NCBI RefSeq assembly: GCF_001570565.1
Contig: NZ_BBXE01000025.1
Location: 1 to 64,000 of the forward strand
DNA: 64,000 bases
Reading direction: 5' to 3'
Source of the DNA: Herbidospora yilanensis
Lineage (GTDB): Bacteria > Actinomycetota > Actinomycetes > Streptosporangiales > Streptosporangiaceae
The notes below the pieces were generated by a model. That model worked only from the letters and a program-made list of their open reading frames with translations. It was not told the DNA's origin and searched no databases. Both the position numbers and the translations under genes were made by a program. Shown one piece after another: positions 35,561-43,572 of this stretch; position 1 is the first letter of the stretch; each line of letters begins with the position of its first letter.

Positions 35561-36462
35561 ACACCTCCGTCGTGATCTGCGTGTACACGGAGGACCGCTG
35601 GGACGACATCGCCGCCGCGGTCGCCTCGGTGCGGGCGCAGACGGTCCGGGCGCGTGAGCTCATCCTGGTCGTCGACCACAACCCGGACCTCCACCTGCGG
35701 CTCAAGCGGGCCTACCCCGACGCGATCGTGCTGGAGAACGTCCACGACAAGGGCCTGTCGGGCGGCAAGAACACCGGCGCCGAGGCGGCCACCGGCGGCT
35801 ACGTCGCGTTCCTCGACGACGACGCGGTGGCCGACCCGGGCTGGATCGAGGGCCTGGAGTCGGCCATGGCGCAGCCGGGCGTCGTCGGCGCGGGCGGTGC
35901 GACCCGCCCGCTCTGGGCCACCCGGCGTCCCCGCTGGTTCCCGGTGGAGTTCGACTGGACGGTCGGCTGCACCTACAAGGGCATGCCGGAGAGCCGGGCG
36001 CCGATCCGCAACGTGATGGGCGGCAACGCGATCTTCCGGCGCGAGGTGATCGGCGCGGCGGGCGGGTTCTCCACCGGCATCGGCCGCAGCGTCAGGGGCG
36101 GCGAGAGCAGACCGCTGGGCTGCGAGGAGACCGAGTTCTGCATCCGGCTCACCCAGCGGCTGCCCGGTTCGGTGCTGCTGTTCGAGCCGTCGGCGGGCAT
36201 CGGCCACCGGGTCCCGGCCGCGCGGGAGACCTTCCGCTACTTCCGGTCCCGCTGCTACGCCGAGGGGTTGTCGAAGGCCCTGGTGACCCGGAGCGTGGGC
36301 AGCGGCGACGGGCTGGCGAGCGAGCGGTCGTACACGTTCCGGACCCTGCCGCTCGGCGCGCTGAAGGGCCTGGTCACCCTCCGGTGGGGCAGGAGCGCCG
36401 CCATCGTCGTCGGGCTGGCCTGGACGACCTGGGGTTACCTGGTCGGGAAGGCGCGGCGATGA
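35557..36462 (+). CDS. GT2 family glycosyltransferase
   Basis: 301 aa: SVVICVYTEDRWDDIAAAV, AFLDDDAVADPGWIEGL (DDD metal site), MGGNAIFRREVIGAAGGF and EETEFCIRLTQR (ED..F acceptor motif). An amphipathic C-terminal stretch may touch the membrane. Overlaps both the upstream GT2 and the downstream deacetylase by ATGA 4-nt junctions, so the three are translated together. It probably adds a sugar to a surface polysaccharide or glycolipid. Confidence 0.9.
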   Translation: MNTSVVICVYTEDRWDDIAAAVASVRAQTVRARELILVVDHNPDLHLRLKRAYPDAIVLENVHDKGLSGGKNTGAEAATGGYVAFLDDDAVADPGWIEGLESAMAQPGVVGAGGATRPLWATRRPRWFPVEFDWTVGCTYKGMPESRAPIRNVMGGNAIFRREVIGAAGGFSTGIGRSVRGGESRPLGCEETEFCIRLTQRLPGSVLLFEPSAGIGHRVPAARETFRYFRSRCYAEGLSKALVTRSVGSGDGLASERSYTFRTLPLGALKGLVTLRWGRSAAIVVGLAWTTWGYLVGKARR

Positions 36463-37262
36463 ACCGGGTGCCGATCCTGATGTACCACTCGGTCACCGAC
36501 CGGCCCAACGCCGAGACCCGGCCGCTCGCCGTGCGGCCGGGCGACTTCGCCGGGCAACTGGCCTACCTGGCGGACAACGGGTTCACGCCGATGACGTTCG
36601 CGAGCCTGATCGCGGCCGTGAACGGCGCCGGCCCGACCCTCCCGGCCAGGCCGGTGGTGCTCACCTTCGACGACGGCTACGCCGACTTCCACACCGAGGC
36701 GATGCCGATCCTCGACCGGTTCGGCTTCCCGGCCACCCTGTTCCTGACCACGGGCTGGGTGGCCGACGCGGGCGGCGAGGCGGCCGGCCGGCCGCTCGAC
36801 CACATGGTGAGCTGGTCGCAGGCCCGGGAGGCCGCCGCGCAGGGGCACGAGATCGCCGGGCACAGCCACAGCCATCCGCAGCTCGACCAGTTGCCCGACG
36901 CCGAACTCCGGCAGGAACTCCGGCGCGGCAAGGCGGTCCTGGAGGACAGACTCGGGCTCCCGGTGACGACGATGGCCTATCCCTACGGCTACTCCAGCGC
37001 GCGGGTCCGCCGGGAGGCGCGGCGGGCCGGGTTCTGGGCGGCGTGCGCGGTCGCCAACGACATGGCCGGCCTGCCCGCCCCCGACATGCTGGCCGTTCCC
37101 CGCCTGACGGTGAGCCGGACCACCGGGCCGGGCCGGTTCGCCCGCGCCGTGGAGGGCCGGGCGCTCCCGCTGGTCTATCTCCGGGAGCGCGCGCTGACCC
37201 GTGGCTACGCCGTCGTCCGCCGGGGCAGGTACGGAATCACGCGTTTCGCCCGAAGAGCATAA
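36459..37262 (+). CDS. Polysaccharide deacetylase (NodB/CE4 family)
   Basis: 267-aa CE4 enzyme: VPILMYHSVTDRPN, TFDDGYADFHTEAMPIL (catalytic Asp and metal Asp), HEIAGHSHSHPQL (metal His pair) and MAYPYGYSS. No signal peptide or TM is seen, which is odd for an enzyme of extracellular polymers; it may act on a lipid-linked precursor inside the cell, in step with the two coupled GT2 enzymes. ATG 36459 overlaps the previous stop. Confidence 0.92.
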   Translation: MNRVPILMYHSVTDRPNAETRPLAVRPGDFAGQLAYLADNGFTPMTFASLIAAVNGAGPTLPARPVVLTFDDGYADFHTEAMPILDRFGFPATLFLTTGWVADAGGEAAGRPLDHMVSWSQAREAAAQGHEIAGHSHSHPQLDQLPDAELRQELRRGKAVLEDRLGLPVTTMAYPYGYSSARVRREARRAGFWAACAVANDMAGLPAPDMLAVPRLTVSRTTGPGRFARAVEGRALPLVYLRERALTRGYAVVRRGRYGITRFARRA

Positions 37263-37301
37263 GGGGAGAAAACAGGGCGACCGAGGACATGAGGGGGCAC
37301 A

Positions 37302-37904
37302 GTGGCCCAGGCATGGCTACCCGTCGCCAGTCGCATTCCCGCTCCCCAGGACGCCGGCCCCATGATCGGGGGCGCGCCCAGGGTGGTCTGGTTCATTTGG
37401 CCGACAGACCCACAAGGGATCTCGGCCAAATCCGTGGCCCAGCGGCTCGTCCAGCTCAACCGCCCCGCCCACCTGGTGTGGAACCCGGTGACGGGGCAGA
37501 TCATCCAGCAGTTGCCGCCCACCCGCGCGGCCTGCGGCCTCACCGGAGACCTCAACCGGCAGGGCCGGGTGTGCGTCCAGATCCGGGTCTTGGGGTCGGT
37601 GCACGAACCGTTCACCGACAGCAAGCTCGACGGTCTCGACGAGATCCTCGCCTGGCTCGACTCGTGGGAGGTTCCCCGACGCTGGCCGGCCGGTCCGCCA
37701 CTACCCATGCCCCATTCGCTGGTGCAGGACGGCAACCGCCGCCTCTGGGCCCGTGGGGGGCACTTCGGGCATTCGCAGGTTCCGGGTTCCGCCGAGGGGG
37801 ACCCGGGGGCCATCGACGTCGCCCGCATCATCGGAGACAGCGCGCCGCAATTAGAGGTGCCCCGTCCCCGGGAGGAACTACGGCTCCTGGAGAGCGTGGT
37901 CTAG
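37302..37904 (+). CDS. Amidase-fold (peptidoglycan-recognition-like) protein
   Basis: 200 aa. HLVWNPVTGQIIQQLPPTRA, RQGRVCVQIRVLGS, LDGLDEILAWLDSWEVPRRW and ARGGHFGHSQVPGSAEGDPG reproduce the core of N-acetylmuramoyl-L-alanine amidase 2/PGRP-like proteins, with the His and GH-QVP-DPG elements. The first zinc His is not obvious, so catalysis is uncertain. No clear signal peptide. GTG start. It lies 39 nt after the glycan operon and converges with the MocR gene (27-nt overlap). Confidence 0.7.
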   Translation: MAQAWLPVASRIPAPQDAGPMIGGAPRVVWFIWPTDPQGISAKSVAQRLVQLNRPAHLVWNPVTGQIIQQLPPTRAACGLTGDLNRQGRVCVQIRVLGSVHEPFTDSKLDGLDEILAWLDSWEVPRRWPAGPPLPMPHSLVQDGNRRLWARGGHFGHSQVPGSAEGDPGAIDVARIIGDSAPQLEVPRPREELRLLESVV

Positions 37905-39281
37905 CAGGTTCCTGACGATCCCGCAGCCCTGGCGGACGTCGTGGAGTGCGGCCGAACCGTACCCGACGACGAGGCCGTGGACGCGGGGCGGGCCGTGGTG
38001 GTGGCGAATGGTCGTGTCGACCAGGACCCCCCGTTCACGGGCTCCGGCGACCACTTCCGGCACGACGTGTTCCGGAAGTTCCGCCAGGACGTGCAGACCG
38101 GCCGTGTCGCCCTTGGTCCACGGGCCGAGGGCGGCCACCACGGCCGCGCGCCTGCGGGCGTACTCCAGGCGCATGCGCCTCAGGTGCCGGTCCAGGTCAC
38201 CGCGGTCGAGCAGGACGGCGACCGCGCGCTGGACCGGCCCCGACGTGCGGTCGGCCAGTTCCTTCCGCGTTCTCGCGACCAGGTCGAGCAGCGGTCGCCC
38301 GGCGACCAGCCAGCCGACGCCGACGTCGGGGCTGAGCGACTTCGACAACGTGCCGAGCAGCACGACCTGCTCGGGACCGAGGCCGTAGAGGGCGGGGAGC
38401 GGGGCGACGTCGTAGCGGAACTCGGCGTCGTAGTCGTCTTCGACGACGAGCGCGCCGGTGGCGCGGGCCCAGGCGAGCAGGCGTTCCCGGCGCGGGATGG
38501 GCAGGCGGCCTCCGGTCGGGAACTGGTGCGCCGGCGTCGTGTAGATCATCCGCAGGCCGATGGGCAGGTCGTCGACGATCAGGCCGTCGGCGTCGACCGG
38601 GCACGGCACGATCTCGGCGCCCCGCGAGGCGAAGATGCGCCGGGCCGACCGGTAGCCCGGTTCCTCCACCCCGACCCGGTCACCGGGCTTCAGCAGGGTG
38701 GCGGCCAGCAGGTCGAGACCGTTGCCGGTGCCGCGCGTGATCAGCACGTTCCCCGGCCCGGCGGGCACCGCGCGCGCCCGGCGCAGGTGGTCGGCCAGGG
38801 CCTCGCGCAACATCGGGTCGCCGTAGAGGTCGGGCCAGGCGCTCATCGGCAGGTCCGCGGCGGCCCGCCAGGCCCGCCGCCAGGCGGCGGTGTCGTAGGC
38901 CGTGACCCAGGGGCGGCCGGGCCGCAGATCGACGAGACCGGCGGCGGGCGGCTGGAGGTCGGCGTCGGGAGACGGCCCGAGGCCGGCCGGGCGGGCGCCG
39001 GAGCCGTCGCCGCCGTCGGCGTGGACGTCGGCCACGTAGGTGCCCGAGCCGTGCCGCCCGTCGAGCCAGCCCTCGGCGTAGAGCTGCTGGTAGGCCTCGG
39101 TGACCACGGTCCGGCTGACGCCGAGCAGCCCGGCCAGGCCGCGGCTGGAGGGCAGCCGCTCCCCGGCCCGCAGCGCGCCGTCGCGCATGGCCGCCCGCAG
39201 TTGGTCGCCGACCTGGACGACCAGGGGCGTCGGGCTGGACCGGTCGACGGCCACCGGCAGCTCGACCTGCTGCTCCCGCAA
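37878..39281 (-). CDS. MocR-family regulator (PdxR-like), GntR HTH plus aminotransferase fold
   Basis: About 467 aa. An N-terminal GntR winged helix (DQLRAAMRDGALRAGERLPSSRGLAGLLGVSRTVVTEAYQQLYAEGWL) is joined to a PLP-binding class I aminotransferase-like domain (RGTGNGLDLLAATLLKPGD, VEDDYDAEFRYD, LLGTLSKSLSPDVGVGWL with the PLP lysine). TTG 39281 is favoured by GAGGGAG 6 nt upstream; the frame is open to 39329. Divergent from a flavin oxidoreductase gene with two AAAGTGG boxes between, matching the DNA motif reported for PdxR of Corynebacterium. It probably senses PLP; no pdxS/pdxT genes are nearby. Confidence 0.88.
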   Translation of the reverse strand: MREQQVELPVAVDRSSPTPLVVQVGDQLRAAMRDGALRAGERLPSSRGLAGLLGVSRTVVTEAYQQLYAEGWLDGRHGSGTYVADVHADGGDGSGARPAGLGPSPDADLQPPAAGLVDLRPGRPWVTAYDTAAWRRAWRAAADLPMSAWPDLYGDPMLREALADHLRRARAVPAGPGNVLITRGTGNGLDLLAATLLKPGDRVGVEEPGYRSARRIFASRGAEIVPCPVDADGLIVDDLPIGLRMIYTTPAHQFPTGGRLPIPRRERLLAWARATGALVVEDDYDAEFRYDVAPLPALYGLGPEQVVLLGTLSKSLSPDVGVGWLVAGRPLLDLVARTRKELADRTSGPVQRAVAVLLDRGDLDRHLRRMRLEYARRRAAVVAALGPWTKGDTAGLHVLAELPEHVVPEVVAGARERGVLVDTTIRHHHGPPRVHGLVVGYGSAALHDVRQGCGIVRNLLDHALQEP

Positions 39282-39314
39282 AGTGGTCTCCCTCAACGCC
39301 GCGAAAGTGGACGT
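39280..39314. promoter_or_regulatory. Tandem PdxR/MocR-type boxes
   Basis: AAAGTGGTCTC (39280-39290) and AAAGTGGACGT (39304-39314) are direct repeats 24 bp apart that fit the AAAGTGG(W)CTA-type PdxR motif. The second would lie about 36-46 bp upstream of the start of the divergent gene, an activator position. The first overlaps the MocR start codon and could autoregulate. Confidence 0.65.
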
Positions 39315-39337
39315 GTTCCTCCAGGCCACTCGGCTCC

Positions 39338-39343
39338 TACGGT
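39338..39343 (+). promoter_or_regulatory. -10 element for a leaderless transcript
   Basis: TACGGT ends 7 nt before ATG 39350 and no Shine-Dalgarno is present, so the mRNA probably starts at or next to the ATG. There is no recognisable -35, consistent with dependence on the adjacent activator. Confidence 0.5.
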
Positions 39344-39349
39344 AGCCGT

Positions 39350-39991
39350 ATGACCGAGTTGTCCAGCACCCCTCGTACCGTCCTCGGCCGTTCCAAGGAC
39401 CGTGGCCGCACCGACCGCGCCGAGCTCCACGCCGTCCTCGACGCCGGCCTGATCTGCCACCTCGGGGTGATCGTCGACGGCTCCCCGATGGTCGTCCCGA
39501 CCGGATACGGGCGCATCGGCGACACCCTCTACCTCCACGGCTCCACCGGCGCCCGGTCCCTGCGCACCGCCCCCGGCGACACGATCTGCGTCACCGTCAC
39601 CCACCTCGACGGCATCGTGCTGGCCCGCTCGGTCTTCCACCACTCGGTCAACTACCGCTCGGCGATGATCTACGGCGTGCCGCGCCTGGTCACCGACGAG
39701 GAGGAGCGCATGGCCGGCCTGGCCGCCATCACCGAGCAGCTCGCCCCGGGCCAGTGGGACTACGCGCGCCTGCCCAACCGCAAGGAGATGGCCGCCACGG
39801 CCGTGCTGGCGCTGTCGCTGGAGGAGGCCTCGGTCAAGATGCGCGCGGCCGGCCCGAACGACGACGACGAGGACTACGACCTGCCGATCTGGGCGGGAGT
39901 GCTCCCCGTCGTCACCACGTGGGGCGAGCCGGAGCCCGATCCCAAGATGACCCGGGACATTCCGGTTCCCGCCCATATCTCCGGTAGATGA
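39350..39991 (+). CDS. Pyridoxamine 5'-phosphate oxidase-like flavin protein
   Basis: 213-aa split-barrel FMN protein of the NimA/PNPOx-like class: LDAGLICHLGVIVDGSPMVVPTGYGRIGDTLYLHGSTGA, VTHLDGIVLARSVFHHSVNYRSA and WDYARLPNRKEMAAT. Substrate unknown; related proteins reduce or oxidise vitamin B6 forms or other small molecules. The divergent MocR regulator and its boxes point to B6-linked control. A very strong terminator follows. Confidence 0.88.
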   Translation: MTELSSTPRTVLGRSKDRGRTDRAELHAVLDAGLICHLGVIVDGSPMVVPTGYGRIGDTLYLHGSTGARSLRTAPGDTICVTVTHLDGIVLARSVFHHSVNYRSAMIYGVPRLVTDEEERMAGLAAITEQLAPGQWDYARLPNRKEMAATAVLALSLEEASVKMRAAGPNDDDEDYDLPIWAGVLPVVTTWGEPEPDPKMTRDIPVPAHISGR

Positions 39992-40039
39992 CCTTTGACA
40001 ACCCCGCCGCCCAACCGGGCGTCTACTTAACGCAGCACG

Positions 40040-40110
40040 AGGCGACCGGCGCCCATGTGGCCATCGAGTACCCGGCAGGGACTCGCATGGGCGGCCGGGT
40101 CGCCTTTTTT
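40040..40110 (+). terminator. Strong multi-level Rho-independent terminator
   Basis: AGGCGACC-GGC-GCCCATG (from 40040) pairs with CATGGGCGGCCGGGTCGCCT, giving about 18 bp with two bulges. The apical part folds again (CGAGT/ACTCG with CCC/GGG). A run of six T follows at 40105-40110. Confidence 0.85.
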
Positions 40111-40440
40111 CTTCTCCGTGACGCCTCTGGCGCAGGAGTCCCCGCTGTGATCACGGTCACCTGATCGCGGGATCACATGCCCGCCGGGCATGGATCGGCA
40201 CGTCGCCCAGTATTGCTTCCCAGACGGCCGGTGTCACAATATGCCCTGGTCAATCGGCCGGACTGAGCCGTCGCCGCCCCCCGGACCGGATCACGGCGTC
40301 CCCGGCCCACCCACCTGTACCACTAAAGTCACGTTTGACACTGAGTCACTACAATCTCATGACTTTTCCCATCACGAGGTAGACCCGCCGTTAGGCTCTG
40401 TGGTCGTCATGGTGGGGGCCCGGGCACAGAAGGAGACCGC
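40111..40440. other. Regulatory stretch before the Ser/Thr kinase gene
   Basis: Holds a Crp-like site (40146-40161), arms TGTGATC/GATCACA (40146-40152, 40171-40177), and several GTCA repeats around 40328-40362. Possible promoter elements are TTGACA (40335-40340) and TACAAT (40350-40355), though their mutual spacing is too short to form one promoter. AGAAGGAG precedes the kinase ATG. No coding frame is convincing. Confidence 0.45.
40146..40161. promoter_or_regulatory. Crp-like binding site
   Basis: TGTGATCACGGTCACC fits TGTGA-N6-TCACA at nine of ten conserved positions. It lies about 280 bp upstream of the kinase start, so a direct effect on that promoter is uncertain. Confidence 0.45.
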
Positions 40441-42192
40441 ATGTACGGCCAGACCGGCGCCTGGCGGGTTCCCGGCTATACGGAGCTACGCGAGCTCGGC
40501 ACCGGCGCAGCCGGACAGGTCGTGCTGGCCAGGCACGATGCCGATGGAACGCTAGTCGCGATCAAATATCTCTCCCAGGAACTCCGAGCCGACCTCAACT
40601 TCGTCGCCCGGTTCCGGCACGAGGCCCGCCTCCTCGCGCTGATGGACCGCAACCCGCACGCCGCCCGCTTCTACGAGTACGTCGAGCAGCCCCACGGCGC
40701 CGCGATCGTCATGGAGCTCGTCGACGGCGTCTCGCTGCGCGCGATGATCCGCTCCGAAGGCCCCACGGGACCCGAGGCCGCCCTGGCGGTGCTCAAGGGC
40801 TCCCTCATCGGCCTCGCCATCGCCCACGACATGGGCGTGGTGCACCGGGACTTCAAGCCCGAGAACGTCATGGTCGACGGCGACGGCCACAGCAAGCTCG
40901 TCGACTTCGGCATCGCCGCCCGCGCGGGCGAGGGCATGCCCGCCTCGGGCACGCCGTCCTACATGGCCCCCGAGCAGTGGGCGGGCGCGCCGGCCGGTCC
41001 GACGACCGACGTCTACGCCGCCACCGTGGTGTTCTTCGAGTGCCTCACCGGCCAGCGCCCCTTCCAGGCCAACAACCTGGCCGCGCTGGCCCACCAGCAC
41101 CAGGCCGCCCCGGTCCCGCTTGAGCAGATCCAGCCCCAGCTCCGCGGCCTCATCGAGCGCGGCATGTCCAAGCACCCGCAGGAGCGCCCCGCCTCGGCCC
41201 ACGCCTTCCTCCAGGAACTGGAGTCGGTGGCGCTGGAGACGTACGGCCCGCAGTGGGAGGAGCGCGGACGCCGCCGCCTGGCGGCACTGGCCGGTCTGCT
41301 GGCCGCCTTCTTCCCGCTGGCCGCGGCCGTGCCCGAGGCCAACACCCAGCTCGCCAACACCCAGCTCGCCGCCGGCGGCGAGGACCTCGGCGGCGACGAG
41401 GAGCGCAGGAGCGGCTTCTTCAGCAAGGCGTTCGTGAAGATCGGCCTGACCGTGGTCGGCATGGCGGTGATCGCGGGCGGCACGGCCGTGCTGGTCGGCT
41501 CGATCAGCGGCGCGACCCTGTCGGCCGGGACCACCACGCTCACCCCGAGCCCGGTGAACACCTCGACGGCCCCCGACCCGCTGGTCGAGGAGGTCGACGA
41601 CGGCCTGATCGAAGAGGTCCCGGTCGAGGAGTCCCCCGAGGTCACCGAGTCGCCCGACGCCGACGGAACCCAGCCCCCGGTCACCCAGCCGACGTCGAAC
41701 ACCCAGCCGAAGCCGACGCAGCAGCCGAAGCCGAAGCCGACGAAGAAGCCCACCAAGAAGCCGACCCCCAAGCCGACCAAGAAGCCGGGCGGCGGCGGTG
41801 GCGGCCTGGAGGAGCCGGGCGACCCGACGGCCAGCAGCGAGCCGGGCGATGAGACCCCGACCCCGTCGCCCACCCCGACTTCGGCCTCTCCGACCCCCAC
41901 TCCCACGGTGAGCCAGACACCGACCACCTCGGAGACCCCCACCACACAGCCGTCCACGTCGACCACGCCCAACTCCGGTTCGCCGGGCGGCCCGGCGTCC
42001 TCCCCGTCAGAGGAGCCGCCGCCTACCCGTGACACCGACGAGCCGACGCTCAATCCGACCGTCGCGCCGACCACCGGAGAGACGGCCGCCGCCGGATTCT
42101 TCGCCCTCGGCCTGATGACGACCGGCCTCGTGCCCGCCACACTTGCCGTGAAGCGATCGATGGCGGGAAGGCACCGGCGGAGGCGTAAGTAG
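40441..42192 (+). CDS. Receptor-type Ser/Thr protein kinase with sorting-signal-like tail
   Basis: 583-aa Hanks-type kinase. Gly loop GTGAAGQV (20-27), Lys42 (VAIKYL), Glu61, HRDFKPEN (135-142), DFG (155-157) and MAPEQW (175-180) are all present, so it should be active. A TM segment (about 345-365) follows; outside come a Thr/Pro-rich stalk and a Lys-Pro-Thr repeat (KPTKKPTPKPTKK). The end is APTTG, then a hydrophobic stretch (AAAGFFALGLMTTGLVPATLAV) and KRSMAGRHRRRRK, as in cell-wall sorting signals. A degenerate pseudokinase gene follows at once. Confidence 0.92.
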   Translation: MYGQTGAWRVPGYTELRELGTGAAGQVVLARHDADGTLVAIKYLSQELRADLNFVARFRHEARLLALMDRNPHAARFYEYVEQPHGAAIVMELVDGVSLRAMIRSEGPTGPEAALAVLKGSLIGLAIAHDMGVVHRDFKPENVMVDGDGHSKLVDFGIAARAGEGMPASGTPSYMAPEQWAGAPAGPTTDVYAATVVFFECLTGQRPFQANNLAALAHQHQAAPVPLEQIQPQLRGLIERGMSKHPQERPASAHAFLQELESVALETYGPQWEERGRRRLAALAGLLAAFFPLAAAVPEANTQLANTQLAAGGEDLGGDEERRSGFFSKAFVKIGLTVVGMAVIAGGTAVLVGSISGATLSAGTTTLTPSPVNTSTAPDPLVEEVDDGLIEEVPVEESPEVTESPDADGTQPPVTQPTSNTQPKPTQQPKPKPTKKPTKKPTPKPTKKPGGGGGGLEEPGDPTASSEPGDETPTPSPTPTSASPTPTPTVSQTPTTSETPTTQPSTSTTPNSGSPGGPASSPSEEPPPTRDTDEPTLNPTVAPTTGETAAAGFFALGLMTTGLVPATLAVKRSMAGRHRRRRK

Positions 42193-42194
42193 TC

Positions 42195-43553
42195 ATGCAT
42201 GACGGGGGCACTGTCGCGGGCCATCGGCTGACCGGCAGGACGCGGGTCAGCGAGGTCGGCACCTGGCACGACGCGGAGGGCCCCGGCGGCGAGCCGTCGG
42301 GGCTGCTCCGGTTCAACGACCACCTTCTGGCCGCCCCGGGCGCGCGTGAGCGCCTGGTGGCGGCCATTTCCGCTGATCGGCGGCTGGCCCAGTCGGGGCA
42401 GTACGGCCTGCTGCCGGTCGCCGACCTGGTGGCGGCCCACGGCGAGGTCTGGCTGATCGTCGGCCGCCGCGCCGTCCCGACCGTGGCCGACCTGCTCACG
42501 GGCGGGGGCCAGCTCGGCTGGGGGCCCGACGCGGGCAGCGCCGCCACGATCCTGATCGAGACCGCCCAGACTTTGCTGGGCCTGCACGCCGCGGGCCTGG
42601 CCCACGGCGCGGTCCATCCCGGCACGGTCGTCATCGGCGAAGACGGCTCGGCCCTGCTGGCCGAACGCGGGCTGCTGGAGGCGCTGCGCGGCGAGCCCGC
42701 CTCCCCGGAACGTGACATCGCCGCCTGGCAGAGCCTGGCCCGCACCCTGTCGACGAGCTGGGCCACCGGCCAGTCGGCGCAACTGCTCGACCACGCCGCG
42801 TCGGTGGCCGGCTCCCACGGCCTGGCCTCGGCCCGCGACGTCCTGACGAACGGCCGTGACATGCTCCCGGCCGGGTTCGGCACCCGCGAGTCGCTGGTGC
42901 GCACCCTCCACGCCTGGTCGGCGCTGCCGCCCGTGGCCGCCGCGCTGCCGCCCGCGCGGCTGCCGGAGAGCGGTGAGCTGCGGACCCTGCTCGACCCGGC
43001 ACGTCACCTGGGGGGGCCGCCCCCGGCGGAGTCGGGCGGCATGCGGTTCGGCCCGGGTGTGCCGGCCGACACCTCCGCCGCGCAGATCTGGCGGCAGGGC
43101 GCCACCCAGCACGCCGCCCCCTCGGCCCAGAGCCGCCGCAAGCCCCGGCAGAAGCGCCGGGGCGCGTGGCTCAGCTCGCTGGTGGTCTGCCTGCTGATCG
43201 CCGGATTCGTCCTCTATATGCGGATGGCCCCGCCCGCCGAGATGTCGGTGACCAAGGTCAGCGTGTCCGCGCCGAAGAAGACCCAGGGGTGCGACGCCAA
43301 GACCAAGATCATGGCCGTGGTCACCACCAACGGCGAGAGCGGCACGTTCAAGTACGAGTGGGAGCAGAGCGACGGCCGGGTGACCGAGGGCACCCAGCGG
43401 GTCGAATCGGGCACGACTTCGGTAGATCTTCCGCTGATCTGGCAGGTGAGCGGTCCGGGCCGATTCAAGGGCACGGCCACGCTCCGCGTGCTCGACCACA
43501 CCCCCGAGGGGAAGCCCATCGCCGCGAAGGCGAGCTTCTCGTACAAATGCTGA
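42195..43553 (+). CDS. Membrane pseudokinase with Ig-like exodomain
   Basis: 452 aa. The first ~270 residues keep the outline of a kinase C-lobe (LIETAQTLLGLHAAGLAHGAVHPGTVVI, 121-147). The catalytic HRD Asp and Lys are lost (HGAVHPGTV, 137-145), DFG is absent (LLAERG), and no ATP lysine motif is clear, so it should be catalytically dead. After a Pro/Arg-rich linker there is one TM helix (about 323-340), then an outer domain of about 105 residues with Cys near 362 and a terminal Cys (SFSYKC). It starts 2 nt after the kinase stop and is clearly cotranscribed, probably as its partner or regulator. Confidence 0.8.
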   Translation: MHDGGTVAGHRLTGRTRVSEVGTWHDAEGPGGEPSGLLRFNDHLLAAPGARERLVAAISADRRLAQSGQYGLLPVADLVAAHGEVWLIVGRRAVPTVADLLTGGGQLGWGPDAGSAATILIETAQTLLGLHAAGLAHGAVHPGTVVIGEDGSALLAERGLLEALRGEPASPERDIAAWQSLARTLSTSWATGQSAQLLDHAASVAGSHGLASARDVLTNGRDMLPAGFGTRESLVRTLHAWSALPPVAAALPPARLPESGELRTLLDPARHLGGPPPAESGGMRFGPGVPADTSAAQIWRQGATQHAAPSAQSRRKPRQKRRGAWLSSLVVCLLIAGFVLYMRMAPPAEMSVTKVSVSAPKKTQGCDAKTKIMAVVTTNGESGTFKYEWEQSDGRVTEGTQRVESGTTSVDLPLIWQVSGPGRFKGTATLRVLDHTPEGKPIAAKASFSYKC

Positions 43554-43572
43554 CTTCACTAGGCTGCACGGC

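Noticed and set aside
41690-41800. Short repeats within the kinase gene
   Set aside because: These are codons of the Lys-Pro-Thr stalk and not an independent DNA repeat.
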